Below are positions 27,043-36,162 of a stretch of 64,000 nt of DNA, in pieces. The stretch is taken from positions 123,668 through 187,667 of the forward strand of contig PMBI01000083.1 in the NCBI GenBank assembly GCA_003153775.1, written 5' to 3'. Source of the stretch: Syntrophaceae bacterium (GTDB lineage: Bacteria > Desulfobacterota > Syntrophia > Syntrophales > UBA2185). The translations under genes were made by a program, and so were the position numbers. Numbering within the stretch: the stretch's first letter is position 1; each line of letters opens with the position of its first letter. A model generated the notes under the pieces. That model worked only from the letters and a program-made list of their open reading frames with translations. It searched no databases and was not told the DNA's origin.

Positions 27043-28418
27043 CAGGATTGGGTTAATGCCGGTTTGCCGGTAGGATAGACATTGAAGCCGATATCAAAGC
27101 ATCGCTTGTGGTCAATGATGTTCCTCCCGTCAAAGATGGAGGCCGGCTTGGTCATGTTATCATATATTTTCTGAAAGTCGAGGTTCCGGTATAAATCCCA
27201 CTCCGTCAGTATGGCGATAGCGTGGCATCCCTCGGCTGCCTTGTAGGGATCTTCTATGAAGCTAACCTTTCCGTCCACGCCTGCCAGGTCTGCCTTGGCA
27301 TTCTTCAGTGCTTTCGGGTCGGTGATGATGATCTCGGCCTTTTCCTCCAACAGCCTTCTGGTGATGCAAATGGCGGGGCTTTCCCTCGTGTCACCGGTGT
27401 TTGCTTTGAATGCAAAACCGAAAAGGCAGATCTTCTTGCCGGCAAGCGTGTTGAACATGGCGGTCAGCATATTCAATACGAAGCGCTCCTGCTGATACTG
27501 GTTGATTCTGACGACACTTTCCCAGTAGTCGGCAACGTCATGGAGACTATAATGCCGGCAGAGATAGACCAGATTGAGGATGTCCTTCTTAAAGCAGGAA
27601 CCACCGAAGCCGACACTCGCGTTGAGATACTTGCTGCCGATCCGGCTGTCCATCCCAACGGCCTTTGCCACCTCCGTGATATCAGCGTCCGTCTTTTCGC
27701 AGAGTGCCGAGATTGCATTTATAGATGATATTCTCTGCGCCAGAAAGGCGTTCGATACGATTTTGGAGAGTTCACTGCTCCAGATATTGGAAGTGATGAT
27801 CTTTTCCCGAGGCACCCAGTTGGCATAGATTTCCACAAGGGCCTCCCTGGCTGCTAATCCGCTTTTTGTGTCCTGGCATCCTATGAGGATACGATCAGGA
27901 TTTTCAAGATCCGTCATAGCCGAGCCTTCGGCGAGAAATTCAGGATTGGAAAGGACATCGAACGAAAGAGAACTCTTCGTATAGTTAAGTATTCTTTCCA
28001 TGGCGAGAGCGGTTTTTACAGGAAGGGTGCTCTTTTCTATGACTATCTTTGACGACTGCGAATACTGGAGGATCTGTCTCGCTGTTTTTTCCCAGTACTG
28101 CAAGTCTGCCGCCATGCCCGCACCCGCTCCGAATGTCTTGGTCGGCGTATTGACGCTGACGAAGATGATGTCGTTGTCCCTGATGCCGCCTTCGATATCG
28201 GTGCTGAAAAAGAGGTTCTTGCCTCTCGTTGCCTTAACTATTTCACCGAGCCCCGGTTCATAGATGGGTAGATCGTCGGAATTCCATTCCGCAATGCGGG
28301 TCGGATTGACGTCGACAACTGTGATCCTGTATCGGGGACATTTGTATGCTATCATAGCCATTGTCGGGCCGCCTACGTACCCGGCGCCGATACACAAGAT
28401 ATTTTTCTTGAATTTCAT
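27042..28418 (-). CDS. UDP-glucose 6-dehydrogenase, eukaryote-like form
   Basis: The 458-residue protein has the NAD site CIGAGYVGGPTMAMIA, LPIYEPGLGEIV, RGKNLFFSTD, SVNTPTKTFG, EKSTLPVKTA, and the catalytic cysteine in FGGSCFKKDILNLVYLC. These motifs follow animal and plant UGDH more closely than the shorter bacterial Ugd/TuaD type. The enzyme oxidises UDP-glucose to UDP-glucuronate, the substrate of the uxs product encoded just upstream in the operon (15 bases). Length is near that of the eukaryotic enzymes (about 480-495). Confidence 0.92.
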   Translation of the reverse strand: MKFKKNILCIGAGYVGGPTMAMIAYKCPRYRITVVDVNPTRIAEWNSDDLPIYEPGLGEIVKATRGKNLFFSTDIEGGIRDNDIIFVSVNTPTKTFGAGAGMAADLQYWEKTARQILQYSQSSKIVIEKSTLPVKTALAMERILNYTKSSLSFDVLSNPEFLAEGSAMTDLENPDRILIGCQDTKSGLAAREALVEIYANWVPREKIITSNIWSSELSKIVSNAFLAQRISSINAISALCEKTDADITEVAKAVGMDSRIGSKYLNASVGFGGSCFKKDILNLVYLCRHYSLHDVADYWESVVRINQYQQERFVLNMLTAMFNTLAGKKICLFGFAFKANTGDTRESPAICITRRLLEEKAEIIITDPKALKNAKADLAGVDGKVSFIEDPYKAAEGCHAIAILTEWDLYRNLDFQKIYDNMTKPASIFDGRNIIDHKRCFDIGFNVYPTGKPALTQS

Positions 28419-28433
28419 GGGAGCCTCTAATCT

Positions 28434-29366
28434 TCAGACTACTTTGCGAAAATATTCAATTGTCCGCTCCAGGCCTTTCTCCAAATTTACATGCGGCTGC
28501 CAGCCCAGTATCTTCCTGGCCAACGAAATGTCGGGGTTTCTCTGCATGGGGTCATCCTCGGGCAGGGGCCTATGCACAATCTTCGAGCGGTTTCCTGTCA
28601 TGCCTATAACGGTCTTTGCCAAATCCATGATTCTGAACTCGTGCGGATTCCCCAGGTTTACAGGACCGAGGAAACTGTCGGCACTTTCCATCATTGAGAC
28701 CAGACCGTCCACCATATCGTCAACATAGCAGAACGATCTGGTATGAGACCCGTCGCCGTATACTGTGATATCTTCGCCTTTCAACGCCTGAATCACGAAG
28801 TTGCTGACTACGCGCCCGTCGTTCAATGCCATACGCGGACCATAGGTGTTGAATATTCTGGCAATCTTCACTTTAACGTTGTTCTGGCGGTGGTAATCCA
28901 TCATGAGGCATTCTGCGGCCCTTTTCCCCTCGTCGTAACAGCTTCTCGGTCCTACAGGGTTGACCCTTCCCCAGTATCCTTCCTTCTGCGGATGCATGTC
29001 GGGGTCTCCGTATACCTCAGAGGTCGATGCCTGGAGAATCTTCGCATTGAGGCGCTTCGCCATGCCGAGGGCATTGATGGCCCCCATCACATTGGTCTTA
29101 ATCGTCTTGATAGGGTTGTGCTGGTAGTGCACGGGCGAAGCCGGACAGGCGAGATTATAGATATGATCCATCTCGAGGAAGATCGGGTTGATGATGTCGT
29201 GCCTGATTAATTCAAAACGGGGGTTTGCAAGGAGATGAATTATATTATCCTTGCTCCCGGTAAAAAAATTGTCCAGGCATAGAACCTCGTTGCCATGCTC
29301 GATAAGTTTATCGCAAAGGTGGGAACCTAAGAACCCTGCACCGCCTGTAATTAGTATACGCTTCAT
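28434..29366 (-). CDS. UDP-glucuronate decarboxylase (UDP-xylose synthase), SDR family
   Basis: The 310-residue extended SDR has [61 protein letters not shown] and the YxxxK pair in [11 protein letters not shown], then [10 protein letters not shown]; together these identify UXS. It converts UDP-glucuronate to UDP-xylose. As first gene of uxs-ugd-lhgO-like, it forms a two-step route from UDP-glucose. A strong hairpin lies 11 bases before its ATG and no ribosome site is visible between them, so translation initiation may be unusual. Confidence 0.93.
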   Translation of the reverse strand: MKRILITGGAGFLGSHLCDKLIEHGNEVLCLDNFFTGSKDNIIHLLANPRFELIRHDIINPIFLEMDHIYNLACPASPVHYQHNPIKTIKTNVMGAINALGMAKRLNAKILQASTSEVYGDPDMHPQKEGYWGRVNPVGPRSCYDEGKRAAECLMMDYHRQNNVKVKIARIFNTYGPRMALNDGRVVSNFVIQALKGEDITVYGDGSHTRSFCYVDDMVDGLVSMMESADSFLGPVNLGNPHEFRIMDLAKTVIGMTGNRSKIVHRPLPEDDPMQRNPDISLARKILGWQPHVNLEKGLERTIEYFRKVV

Positions 29367-29377
29367 GTTGGTTTATG

Positions 29378-29401
29378 CCGGGGATATTTTCATATCCCCG
29401 G
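29378..29401. promoter_or_regulatory. Perfect 10-bp hairpin in front of uxs
   Basis: CCGGGGATAT and ATATCCCCGG are separated by TTTC. On the plus strand it is followed by TATTTTTG, terminator-like, but no plus-strand gene precedes it. On the minus strand it sits in the uxs 5' leader, ending 11 bases before the ATG. It may block antisense transcription or control uxs translation. Confidence 0.55.
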
Positions 29402-29576
29402 TATTTTTGTTCAGAACCGTTTTCTCCCGCTCTTCATCGCAGCCTGGAGTTTTTGTTTTGATGGTTTTTTTTCGTCAGGTTTGGTATTAAACGAAAACCG
29501 TCTCGATATGTCAATAAGAAAACGTGCTCAAGGCCATTTAAATTGTTCAATGTGTTTGACTTAATCTATCTTCCTT

Positions 29577-30422
29577 ATGGGCAATAATATCAAAAAAGGC
29601 GCGCTTTACATCGTGGCAACCCCTATTGGGAACCTCGAGGATATAACCCTCCGGGCCATACGGGTTCTCAGGGAGGTTGGCGTTATTGCGGCCGAGGATA
29701 CGAGAAGGACAAGGAAACTATTGGGAGCTTATCGGATTGACACGCCGATGACCAGTCTCTACGATCGTATCGAGGATAGGAAGAGCAGCATTCTGATCTC
29801 TAAGATGAATGAGGGTATCGATGTGGCGATAGTATCGGATGCCGGCACACCCGGCATATCCGATCCCGGTTATGTTCTTATCAGTAAGGCTATTGCCGAG
29901 GGAATTAGGATCATTCCCGTTCCGGGTGCGTCAGCGGTTGTCACGGCTCTCTCCGTATCCGGTCTGCCCACGGATTCTTTCGCCTTTTATGGCTTCCTGC
30001 CGTCGCGGTCCGGCAAGAGAAAGCAGTTCTTATCTACCATCAAGGACGAAGCGAAGACCCTGGTATTCTATGAATCCCCTAAGAGGCTCATAGAGTCGCT
30101 TCGCGATATTGGCGAAGTCCTCGGAAATCGAAATGTTGTCGCACTGAGGGAAATGACGAAAGTCTTTGAAGAAGTCATGCGGGGAACAGTGCGTGAAATG
30201 ATTAATCAGCTGCAGGGAAGGGTTGTCAAAGGCGAAGTTACGCTGGTCATAGAGAGGGGAGACAAGACCCCGTCTTTGTTTTCCGATGCGGATATTCTGG
30301 CGCAATACGATGAGTTGAGGAAGGATTCCGATTCTTCCCGAAGGGATATCATCGAAAAACTCGCCAAAGAATTGGGAATCCCCAAGAAAAGGGTGTACAG
30401 GCTGGCGGCGAAGCATATTTGA
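29577..30422 (+). CDS. rsmI: 16S rRNA (cytidine-1402-2'-O)-methyltransferase RsmI
   Basis: The 281-residue protein shows the tetrapyrrole-methylase-fold signatures of RsmI: GALYIVATPIGNLEDITLRA, VIAAEDTRRTRKLL, VSDAGTPGISDPGYVL and PVPGASAVVTALSVSGLPTD, plus VFYESPKRLIESL. It methylates the ribose of C1402 in the decoding center of 16S rRNA. Length is normal. The start at 29577 gives the expected short lead before the first strand. It is alone on its strand to the left; a 125-base gap separates it from the next gene. Confidence 0.95.
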   Translation: MGNNIKKGALYIVATPIGNLEDITLRAIRVLREVGVIAAEDTRRTRKLLGAYRIDTPMTSLYDRIEDRKSSILISKMNEGIDVAIVSDAGTPGISDPGYVLISKAIAEGIRIIPVPGASAVVTALSVSGLPTDSFAFYGFLPSRSGKRKQFLSTIKDEAKTLVFYESPKRLIESLRDIGEVLGNRNVVALREMTKVFEEVMRGTVREMINQLQGRVVKGEVTLVIERGDKTPSLFSDADILAQYDELRKDSDSSRRDIIEKLAKELGIPKKRVYRLAAKHI

Positions 30423-30547
30423 TGGGACAAGAACGGCCCTACTATTTCCTTGAACAGTTCCCGCAGGTATGATAACTCACTAATGTTCCGGCATATATAT
30501 AAGGCAGGTGCGAAGTTTCAAATGTCGCACGCAAGATGGGAGTGTTT

Positions 30548-30961
30548 ATGGATGCGATATCCAAACATTTGGTTGGTGTGTTACGGGAAGGCAGCAAGGA
30601 AAACGTTCCGGATACGAGAACTGGAGATGTCCTTGTAGAGGGCCGTCTATTGAAGCCAGATGACAGGATCTACGACCTTGTTGACGTAGTGGATGACGAC
30701 GCCGGCGCTGAAGCCAAACACGAGCGGGAAATCATTGTGATCGATGGTCGGGTGTACGAGAGAGTATCGAGACCGGGAGAGGAAGTCCATGATCTCGCGG
30801 ATGCTGTGGAAACGGGTTCCGGCGGATATCTTCATGATCCGGGACTTAATGATGAAATAATGAAAAGGGTCAGTGAAATTGCTGAAAAGATTGCGAAGGA
30901 GATAGTTCCTGAGATTGCCGAGAAAGTTATCAGAGAAGAGATTAACAAGTTGAAGAGATGA
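30548..30961 (+). CDS. Acidic protein with duplicated DLxDxV motif, unknown function
   Basis: I do not recognise this protein of about 137 residues. It contains two similar segments, DRIYDLVDVVDD and EEVHDLADAVETG, each following a short variable strand, which suggests an internal duplication. The C-terminal 35 residues (VSEIAEKIAKEIVPEIAEKV) are strongly amphipathic and likely a coiled coil. It is acidic with no signal peptide. ATG 30548 follows GGGAG; ATG 30536 is in frame. The stop overlaps the next start (ATGA), tying it to the FlgT-like gene. This motif type may mediate partner binding; that is inference. Confidence 0.55.
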   Translation: MDAISKHLVGVLREGSKENVPDTRTGDVLVEGRLLKPDDRIYDLVDVVDDDAGAEAKHEREIIVIDGRVYERVSRPGEEVHDLADAVETGSGGYLHDPGLNDEIMKRVSEIAEKIAKEIVPEIAEKVIREEINKLKR

Positions 30962-31638
30962 ATCGGCTTCTTATTATTGTATTAATGATTGCGGCCTGTA
31001 CTTTCCTCCGGATCCCTGAGGGATCTTCACAGGATGACGGCAATATCTGGACGGTCGAGACAGAGGGTACGGGACTGATAATAAACAATGATTTAGCCAG
31101 TGCTCGAAGTAACGCCATCAATGATGCTTTGCGAAGCGCTGTAGAACGGGCAGTAGCATCCTTGATGCCTCTCCGGACGCTTGATAATAAAGAGTCTCAG
31201 GCGATCAGAGACCGGATATATGCAAAGAGTGACCAGTATATCCACGATTACAAAATCAGCAGCGAGCGACAGATCCCAAAAGTCTATGCCGTTAATGTCA
31301 GATCAGCGGTATTTATAAGTAGTATAAGAGATGATCTTCATACCCTCGGGCTTCTCAAGATCGAAAAGGATAAGATTCCGTCAACGGAGATAGCGGTTAC
31401 GGTAAAAGGCCTGACAAGTTGTGCCGAATATATAAAAGCCAGGGAGCTGCTCGCGACAAAGGTGAAGGGCGTAAGAAATGTTTATCAGCATCAGATCGCC
31501 TGGGGTACGGCGAGGCTGAGCCTGGATTTTCAGGGACCGGTTCAGTCGTTGTCGGATGAGCTTATAAGGACGGGGCATTTTTCTCTGGTAAGTGGTCTCA
31601 CAGGTCAGAATGATTTTGAGGTCACCTTTTTGAAATAG
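30958..31638 (+). CDS. Exported protein with FlgT-like N-terminal domain
   Basis: The 226-residue protein starts with a signal sequence that may be a lipoprotein signal (LMIAAC, Cys14). The following region, VETEGTGLIINNDLASARSN and AINDALRSAVERAVASL, resembles the N-terminal domain of flagellar assembly protein T and related LPP20-like domains, in which a strand is followed by a long helix. The C-terminal part (VKGLTSCAEYIKARELLATK) looks like another alpha/beta module. Start overlaps the previous stop. There are no flagellar genes in the window, so an envelope role outside motility is possible. Confidence 0.6.
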   Translation: MNRLLIIVLMIAACTFLRIPEGSSQDDGNIWTVETEGTGLIINNDLASARSNAINDALRSAVERAVASLMPLRTLDNKESQAIRDRIYAKSDQYIHDYKISSERQIPKVYAVNVRSAVFISSIRDDLHTLGLLKIEKDKIPSTEIAVTVKGLTSCAEYIKARELLATKVKGVRNVYQHQIAWGTARLSLDFQGPVQSLSDELIRTGHFSLVSGLTGQNDFEVTFLK

Positions 31639-31713
31639 AAATGAGGCTGATATGATCCTTTCCATAGAGGCCTTGAGGGCCCGCGGATTAATGAGAGTGA
31701 GGCTTAGATATTG

Positions 31714-32310
31714 ATGGGTCGGTTTTATCGGATGTTCGTGATGATAGGTATATTAATAGCAGTGCAGGGCTGCGCGTGGAAGCAGCCCTACACTGTGAAT
31801 CCCGACTACAGCAAGAAAGGAACAAGGCTTATTGCCATATTGCCTGTGAATATGAAATCAGGTGATGTTAGAGCCGGCCAGATGCTCAGGGAAATGGTTC
31901 TTAGTGAACTTTATTTCAAAGGCTACCCCAAAGTTCCGTTGCAAGGCATAGATGAAAAACTCGGCAAGATATATAAGGGCAATATGGATTTCAAGAGAGA
32001 GAATATTCCTCCCAAGGCCATAGGTGACCTACTTGGTGTCGATGCGGTACTGTATGCTTCTTTGGAAGAATGCTCCACCGACTTTTCATTTGTTTACGCG
32101 CCTACACGCGTCGCGGTTTTTTTCGAACTGCGTAGTGCAAAGACGGGGGAAACTCTCTGGAGTTATCGTAATAAAACCGTCAGAAGGAATTATGGAATCT
32201 CGCGGGAAGAGCTTGTGATGGAGTCGTGCCAGGTCTATGAACCGGCCATGCAGGAAGTTGTAGACAAGGCCATGCAGACTCTGCCCGATGGTCCTGATTC
32301 TCCGGGATGA
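31714..32310 (+). CDS. Lipoprotein of the GNA1162/DUF799 type
   Basis: The 198-residue protein has an N-terminal signal and a lipobox VQGC near residue 19. The rest, with AILPVNMKSGDVRAGQMLRE and LLGVDAVLYASLEECSTDF, then AVFFELRSAKTGETLWSYRN, matches the pattern of GNA1162-like (DUF799) outer-membrane-associated lipoproteins, which share the TolB-N/CsgG-type fold. Related loci usually pair it with a CsgG-like protein; none is seen here. ATG 31714 directly follows a TTG at 31711. It is part of the exported-protein block between rsmI and pgsA. Confidence 0.65.
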   Translation: MGRFYRMFVMIGILIAVQGCAWKQPYTVNPDYSKKGTRLIAILPVNMKSGDVRAGQMLREMVLSELYFKGYPKVPLQGIDEKLGKIYKGNMDFKRENIPPKAIGDLLGVDAVLYASLEECSTDFSFVYAPTRVAVFFELRSAKTGETLWSYRNKTVRRNYGISREELVMESCQVYEPAMQEVVDKAMQTLPDGPDSPG

Positions 32311-32417
32311 CGTAGCCCACAGCCTTTTGAACATGGACAAGACTGAGGACAAGCTCCGTATCCTTTCCGGATTGCGGGTTCGGGTGTGTATATTTGACCA
32401 TGAATAAGGAGACGCAG

Positions 32418-33185
32418 ATGAAGAAAATAATACTTTTTTTGTGCGTGGTGTCATTTGTGTTGGCTGGTTCTCACTTGCTCGCGGCAAAGAGAATTATGGA
32501 GCTCAAGATCGGCAGAGGTGAAGCAAAAGTAAACGTCATGGAGGGATCGGCTCAGATTCTTCAAGCGGGGAAAAAGACATGGCGTCCGCTGAACTTGGGA
32601 GATATTCTCAGAGGCGGCGATGAAGTTAATACGGGTTCTAAAGCGAGATTGGAACTCGTCTTACCCGACTATTCCGCAGTGCGTTTTGCAGGTAACTCCC
32701 ATTTTAAGGTCCTTCAGGTTGATTCCGGCGGTGATACCACATCAAGGAATATGAAGTTTCATTTAGCTGTAGGAAGGACCTGGGCCAATGTGAGCAAGGC
32801 CGTGGGAAAAAAGGGTCAGTTTGAGCTGCGGTCCGAAAATGCCGTAGCCGGTGTGAGAGGCACGATTTATCGTATGAATGTGGAGAAAGACAAATCGGCC
32901 CTGGTAAGGGTGTATGATGGAACCGTGCACGTATCAGGCGGCGGTCCGGCCATGGAGCCGCCCCCAATGATCGGTCCTCCCCAGAAGATCACGGGACCCA
33001 CCACGATTCCCGGCCCGAAGAAAGTTACAATGGAAGAATGGGTCTTCATTATTAAATCGATGCAGCAGATCAGCATTGCAGCTGATGGAACGGCGCAAAA
33101 ACCGCGAGACTTTACTAACAAGGAAGATCGCGACGAGTGGGTGGACTGGAACAAGGCGAGAGATCAGGAATTAGGGTCGGACTGA
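32418..33185 (+). CDS. FecR-domain secreted protein
   Basis: The 255-residue protein (ATG 32418 behind AAGGAG) has a signal peptide ([20 protein letters not shown]) and a FecR-type domain: an N-terminal segment [39 protein letters not shown], and later [16 protein letters not shown] and [14 protein letters not shown] proline/glycine-rich linker (about residues 185-205) separates it from a charged tail. Unlike sigma-regulating FecR it has no cytoplasmic part, so it is likely a free periplasmic or surface protein. Function unknown; it closes the four-gene exported block. Confidence 0.75.
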   Translation: MKKIILFLCVVSFVLAGSHLLAAKRIMELKIGRGEAKVNVMEGSAQILQAGKKTWRPLNLGDILRGGDEVNTGSKARLELVLPDYSAVRFAGNSHFKVLQVDSGGDTTSRNMKFHLAVGRTWANVSKAVGKKGQFELRSENAVAGVRGTIYRMNVEKDKSALVRVYDGTVHVSGGGPAMEPPPMIGPPQKITGPTTIPGPKKVTMEEWVFIIKSMQQISIAADGTAQKPRDFTNKEDRDEWVDWNKARDQELGSD

Positions 33186-33225
33186 CAAGTAATAGATGCA
33201 TAGTGCAAACCGGACATAGCAGCCA

Positions 33226-33765
33226 ATGAATTTGCCCAATCTATTGACACTGTTGAGGATCCTTCTTGTTCCTATTACGGTGATCTTTCTCATGCAGGGG
33301 GCATTTGGGAAGGCACTCATCCTGCTGGTTATTTCAGGAATTACAGATGCCCTGGATGGTTTTTTTGCCCGCATATTGAACCAGCAGACAGTGCTCGGTT
33401 CGTATCTGGATCCGATAGCCGACAAGGCCCTTTTTGCAAGCTGTTTTGTGACCTTGTCTATAAAGGGGGTAATTCCGGGATGGTTTACGGTCATCGTAAT
33501 CAGCAGGGATTTTATCATCCTTGTTGGCATTGCCATACTGTCGATCATGTCCATCCCGTATGAGATCCGCCCGTCAGTCATTGGCAAGCTCACAACAGCG
33601 CTGCAATTACTCACTCTGTTATTTTTCCTCGTCTCCCGGATTCTTCCGGGAACGATCGATCATGTGTGGCTTGTAATCTTCCAGTGGGTCACAATAGCGT
33701 TCACCATAATTTCCGGACTGAATTATATGTTCAGGGGCATTAAGCTGAATAGCTCAACGGCTTAA
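33226..33765 (+). CDS. CDP-diacylglycerol-glycerol-3-phosphate 3-phosphatidyltransferase-like (PgsA family)
   Basis: The 179-residue membrane protein contains the CDP-alcohol phosphatidyltransferase motif DALDGFFARIL...GSYLDPIADK (DGxxAR, G, D, D spacing intact) at about residues 41-65, and several hydrophobic segments. Its opening NLPNLLTLLRILLVPITV is typical of PgsA. It most likely makes phosphatidylglycerol phosphate in the inner membrane; other CDP-alcohol acceptors cannot be excluded. It is followed by the tRNA-Val gene. Confidence 0.88.
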   Translation: MNLPNLLTLLRILLVPITVIFLMQGAFGKALILLVISGITDALDGFFARILNQQTVLGSYLDPIADKALFASCFVTLSIKGVIPGWFTVIVISRDFIILVGIAILSIMSIPYEIRPSVIGKLTTALQLLTLLFFLVSRILPGTIDHVWLVIFQWVTIAFTIISGLNYMFRGIKLNSSTA

Positions 33766-33812
33766 GATGCGCAGAAGGCATGCGTTGACAAAAACGTAAA
33801 TACAATATTTGC

Positions 33813-33841
33813 TTGACATAACGCAGTTTTACTGTTAAAAA
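33813..33841 (+). promoter_or_regulatory. Candidate promoter of the tRNA-Val gene
   Basis: A consensus TTGACA at 33813-33818 is followed after 17 bases by TAAAAA at 33836-33841. Transcription would begin about 24 bases before the mature tRNA. A second TTGACA at 33785 has no -10 partner. Confidence 0.45.
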
Positions 33842-33871
33842 TCGTTCCCTTCTTTTGGAGAGCCCTGATGT

Positions 33872-33946
33872 AGGCACGTAGCTCAGGGGGAGAGCGCCAT
33901 CCTGACGCGGTGGATGTCCAGGGTTCAAATCCCTGCGTGCCTACCA
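33872..33946 (+). tRNA. tRNA-Val (anticodon GAC)
   Basis: The acceptor stem AGGCACG pairs with CGTGCCT, followed by discriminator A and an encoded CCA. The D arm is GCTC/GAGC, the anticodon arm CCATC/GGTGG encloses loop CTGACGC with anticodon GAC, and the T arm is CAGGG/CCCTG around TTCAAAT. It reads GUC and GUU. Seven T residues follow directly, which could end transcription. Confidence 0.95.
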
Positions 33947-33997
33947 TTTTTTTATCAGTAAGAAATAAAAACCAGATATGACGATTTAGTCATCAGT

Positions 33998-34032
33998 AAG
34001 GGCATCAGCAGGGAATATGCGGTGATGCCCTT
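33998..34032 (+). terminator. Hairpin between tRNA-Val and thrS
   Basis: AAGGGCATCA pairs with TGATGCCCTT over 10 bp, and a small inner GCA/TGC pair lies in the loop. TCTTGC follows, so the T tract is short. It may end the tRNA transcript or act in the leader of thrS, whose ATG is 67 bases further on. Confidence 0.5.
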
Positions 34033-34099
34033 TCTTGCAGAAGCATTATTGACTGTGTCTCACGATCTGTTAAATGTTAAAAACTTCGGGTTTTAGCCT

Positions 34100-36019
34100 A
34101 TGGATGAAATAAAGATTGTATTTCCGGATGGTTCTGCCGGTCAGTGTAACCGCGGCACGACGATTAAAGAGATTATTGCATCATGGAAAAAGGAGATGCT
34201 TCCTTCAATAGTCGCGGCGAAGCTAAATAATAAGCCTGTTGATTTGAGCCATCCCATCATCGAGGAACCCGCTGCGCTTTCGTTAATCAACATTGAAGCG
34301 AAGGAAGGCCTGGAAATTCTGCGCCACAGCATATCGCATGTCATGGCACAAGCGGTAAAGGATTTGTTTGACGGGGTGCAGATTACTATTGGTCCCTCTA
34401 TCGAAGAAGGCTTTTATTATGACTTTGATTACAGGGAGAACTTTACCCCGGAAGACCTTACGAAAATTGAAGAGCGTATGCGGGAGATCGTAGCCGCTGA
34501 TTATCCTTTCGTTCGCCGGGAGATGTCGAGAGACGAGGCCGTTTCTTTTTTCAAGGAAAAGGGTGAGACTTATAAAGTCGAGCTTCTTAACGAACTGCCG
34601 GAGGATGTAAAAACAATTAGTTTGTACAGCCAGGGCGGCTATGTAGACTTATGTCGAGGACCCCACATCCCATCTACGGGTATGATCAGGGCATTCAAGT
34701 TGTTAAATGTGGCAGGGGCATACTGGCGAGGCGACGAGCGAAATAAGATGCTCCAGCGCATATATGGGACAGGCTTTGCGTCGGAAAAAGCACTTGCGGA
34801 ATATCTGCATATTGTCGAAGAAGCGAAGAAGAGGGATCACCGGAAACTGGGGAAAGAATTGGATCTCTTCCAGATGAATGATGAAGCGGGTCCCGGTCTC
34901 ATCATCTTTCATCCTAAAGGAGCCAGACTCAGAAACATTATCGAGGACTGGGAGCGGAAGGAGCATCTGAAACGGGGGTATGATATGGTCGTAGGCCCCC
35001 AGATACTGAAAGCCGATCTGTGGAAAAGATCCGGGCATTTCGATCATTACAGAGAAAACATGTATTTTACGGAGGTGGAAGATCAGTCCTATGGTATAAA
35101 GCCCATGAACTGCCTTGCCCACATGCTGATATATAAATCGAAGATTCGCAGCTACAGAGACTTGCCGCTCCGGTATTTCGAACTTGGCACGGTCCACCGA
35201 CATGAGAAAACAGGGGTTCTGCACGGTCTGATGAGAGCGCGTCAGTTCACCCAGGACGATGCACATATCCTGTGCACGCCGGAGCAATTGAATGGTGAAA
35301 TCACCGCCATCGCAGATTTCGTAAGCTATGCGATGAAAGTTTTCGGCTTTGACTATGACGTGGAGCTCAGCACGAGGCCGGAGAAATCTATAGGCTCCGA
35401 TGAGGAATGGGAAATGGCAACGGCGGCCTTGGAGGGAGCCCTCAAAATAAACAATATTGAACATGAGGTTAATGAGGGAGATGGCGCCTTTTATGGGCCA
35501 AAGATTGATTTCAAGTTAAAAGACGCTCTGAAGAGAAAATGGCAATGTGCGACGATTCAGTGCGATTTTACACTTCCGGAAAGATTTGATCTCAGCTATA
35601 TCGGCGCAGACGGAGAGAAACATCGTCCCGTAATGTTGCACAGGGTGATATTAGGTGCAATAGAGCGGTTCATGGGTGTGTTAATAGAACATCACGCCGG
35701 CGCCTTTCCGGTCTGGCTCTCACCGGTTCAGGCAGTTCTGATGACTGTTACGGACAAGCATATTCCTTATGGAGAAAAAGTGTACAATGATCTGATCGAA
35801 GCGGGAATTCGTGCTGAGCGGGACTTCAGAAATGAGAAACTGGGCTACAAGATCAGAGAAGCGCAGATGCAGAAAGTGCCCTATATGCTGGTAATAGGTG
35901 ATCGGGAGATGGAATCAAATAAGGTGTCGCCCCGCGAGAGAAGCGGTAAAGACCTTGGCGCCACAGGCGTTGATGAGTTCATCGAATTGGTGAGGGAAAA
36001 ATCTGCGCAGTATCAGTAG
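34100..36019 (+). CDS. thrS: Threonyl-tRNA synthetase
   Basis: The 639-residue protein has the full layout: TGS domain ([14 protein letters not shown]), editing domain with [10 protein letters not shown] (HxxxH), class II catalytic core with [15 protein letters not shown], the zinc ligand cysteine in [29 protein letters not shown] (motif 2) and motif 3 near [13 protein letters not shown], then the anticodon-binding domain ([15 protein letters not shown]). It charges tRNA-Thr. It begins the conserved thrS-infC-rpmI-rplT-pheS-pheT-ihfA order. Confidence 0.97.
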   Translation: MDEIKIVFPDGSAGQCNRGTTIKEIIASWKKEMLPSIVAAKLNNKPVDLSHPIIEEPAALSLINIEAKEGLEILRHSISHVMAQAVKDLFDGVQITIGPSIEEGFYYDFDYRENFTPEDLTKIEERMREIVAADYPFVRREMSRDEAVSFFKEKGETYKVELLNELPEDVKTISLYSQGGYVDLCRGPHIPSTGMIRAFKLLNVAGAYWRGDERNKMLQRIYGTGFASEKALAEYLHIVEEAKKRDHRKLGKELDLFQMNDEAGPGLIIFHPKGARLRNIIEDWERKEHLKRGYDMVVGPQILKADLWKRSGHFDHYRENMYFTEVEDQSYGIKPMNCLAHMLIYKSKIRSYRDLPLRYFELGTVHRHEKTGVLHGLMRARQFTQDDAHILCTPEQLNGEITAIADFVSYAMKVFGFDYDVELSTRPEKSIGSDEEWEMATAALEGALKINNIEHEVNEGDGAFYGPKIDFKLKDALKRKWQCATIQCDFTLPERFDLSYIGADGEKHRPVMLHRVILGAIERFMGVLIEHHAGAFPVWLSPVQAVLMTVTDKHIPYGEKVYNDLIEAGIRAERDFRNEKLGYKIREAQMQKVPYMLVIGDREMESNKVSPRERSGKDLGATGVDEFIELVREKSAQYQ

Positions 36020-36150
36020 CCGGCATAAGGAGATACCTGGACGCGGGAAGTCAGCGTGAAGACAATTGTAAGAGCCGGAGGTCCGGAGCGTCTCGATTCT
36101 TTGACATTAGCACGTATTTAAGATATTGATGTTCGACTTTAATATTATTC

Positions 36151-36158
36151 AGGAGGTG
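36151..36158 (+). promoter_or_regulatory. infC ribosome-binding site that fixes the AUA start
   Basis: AGGAGGTG lies six bases (counted from GGAGG) before ATA at 36163 and 18 bases before the first conventional in-frame start (TTG 36175). The spacing strongly favours the ATA codon. Confidence 0.7.
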
Positions 36159-36162
36159 TCGC

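Noticed and set aside
34703..35464. 253-residue minus-strand ORF inside thrS
   Set aside because: Shadow frame of a well-conserved synthetase; no start signal or recognisable domain.
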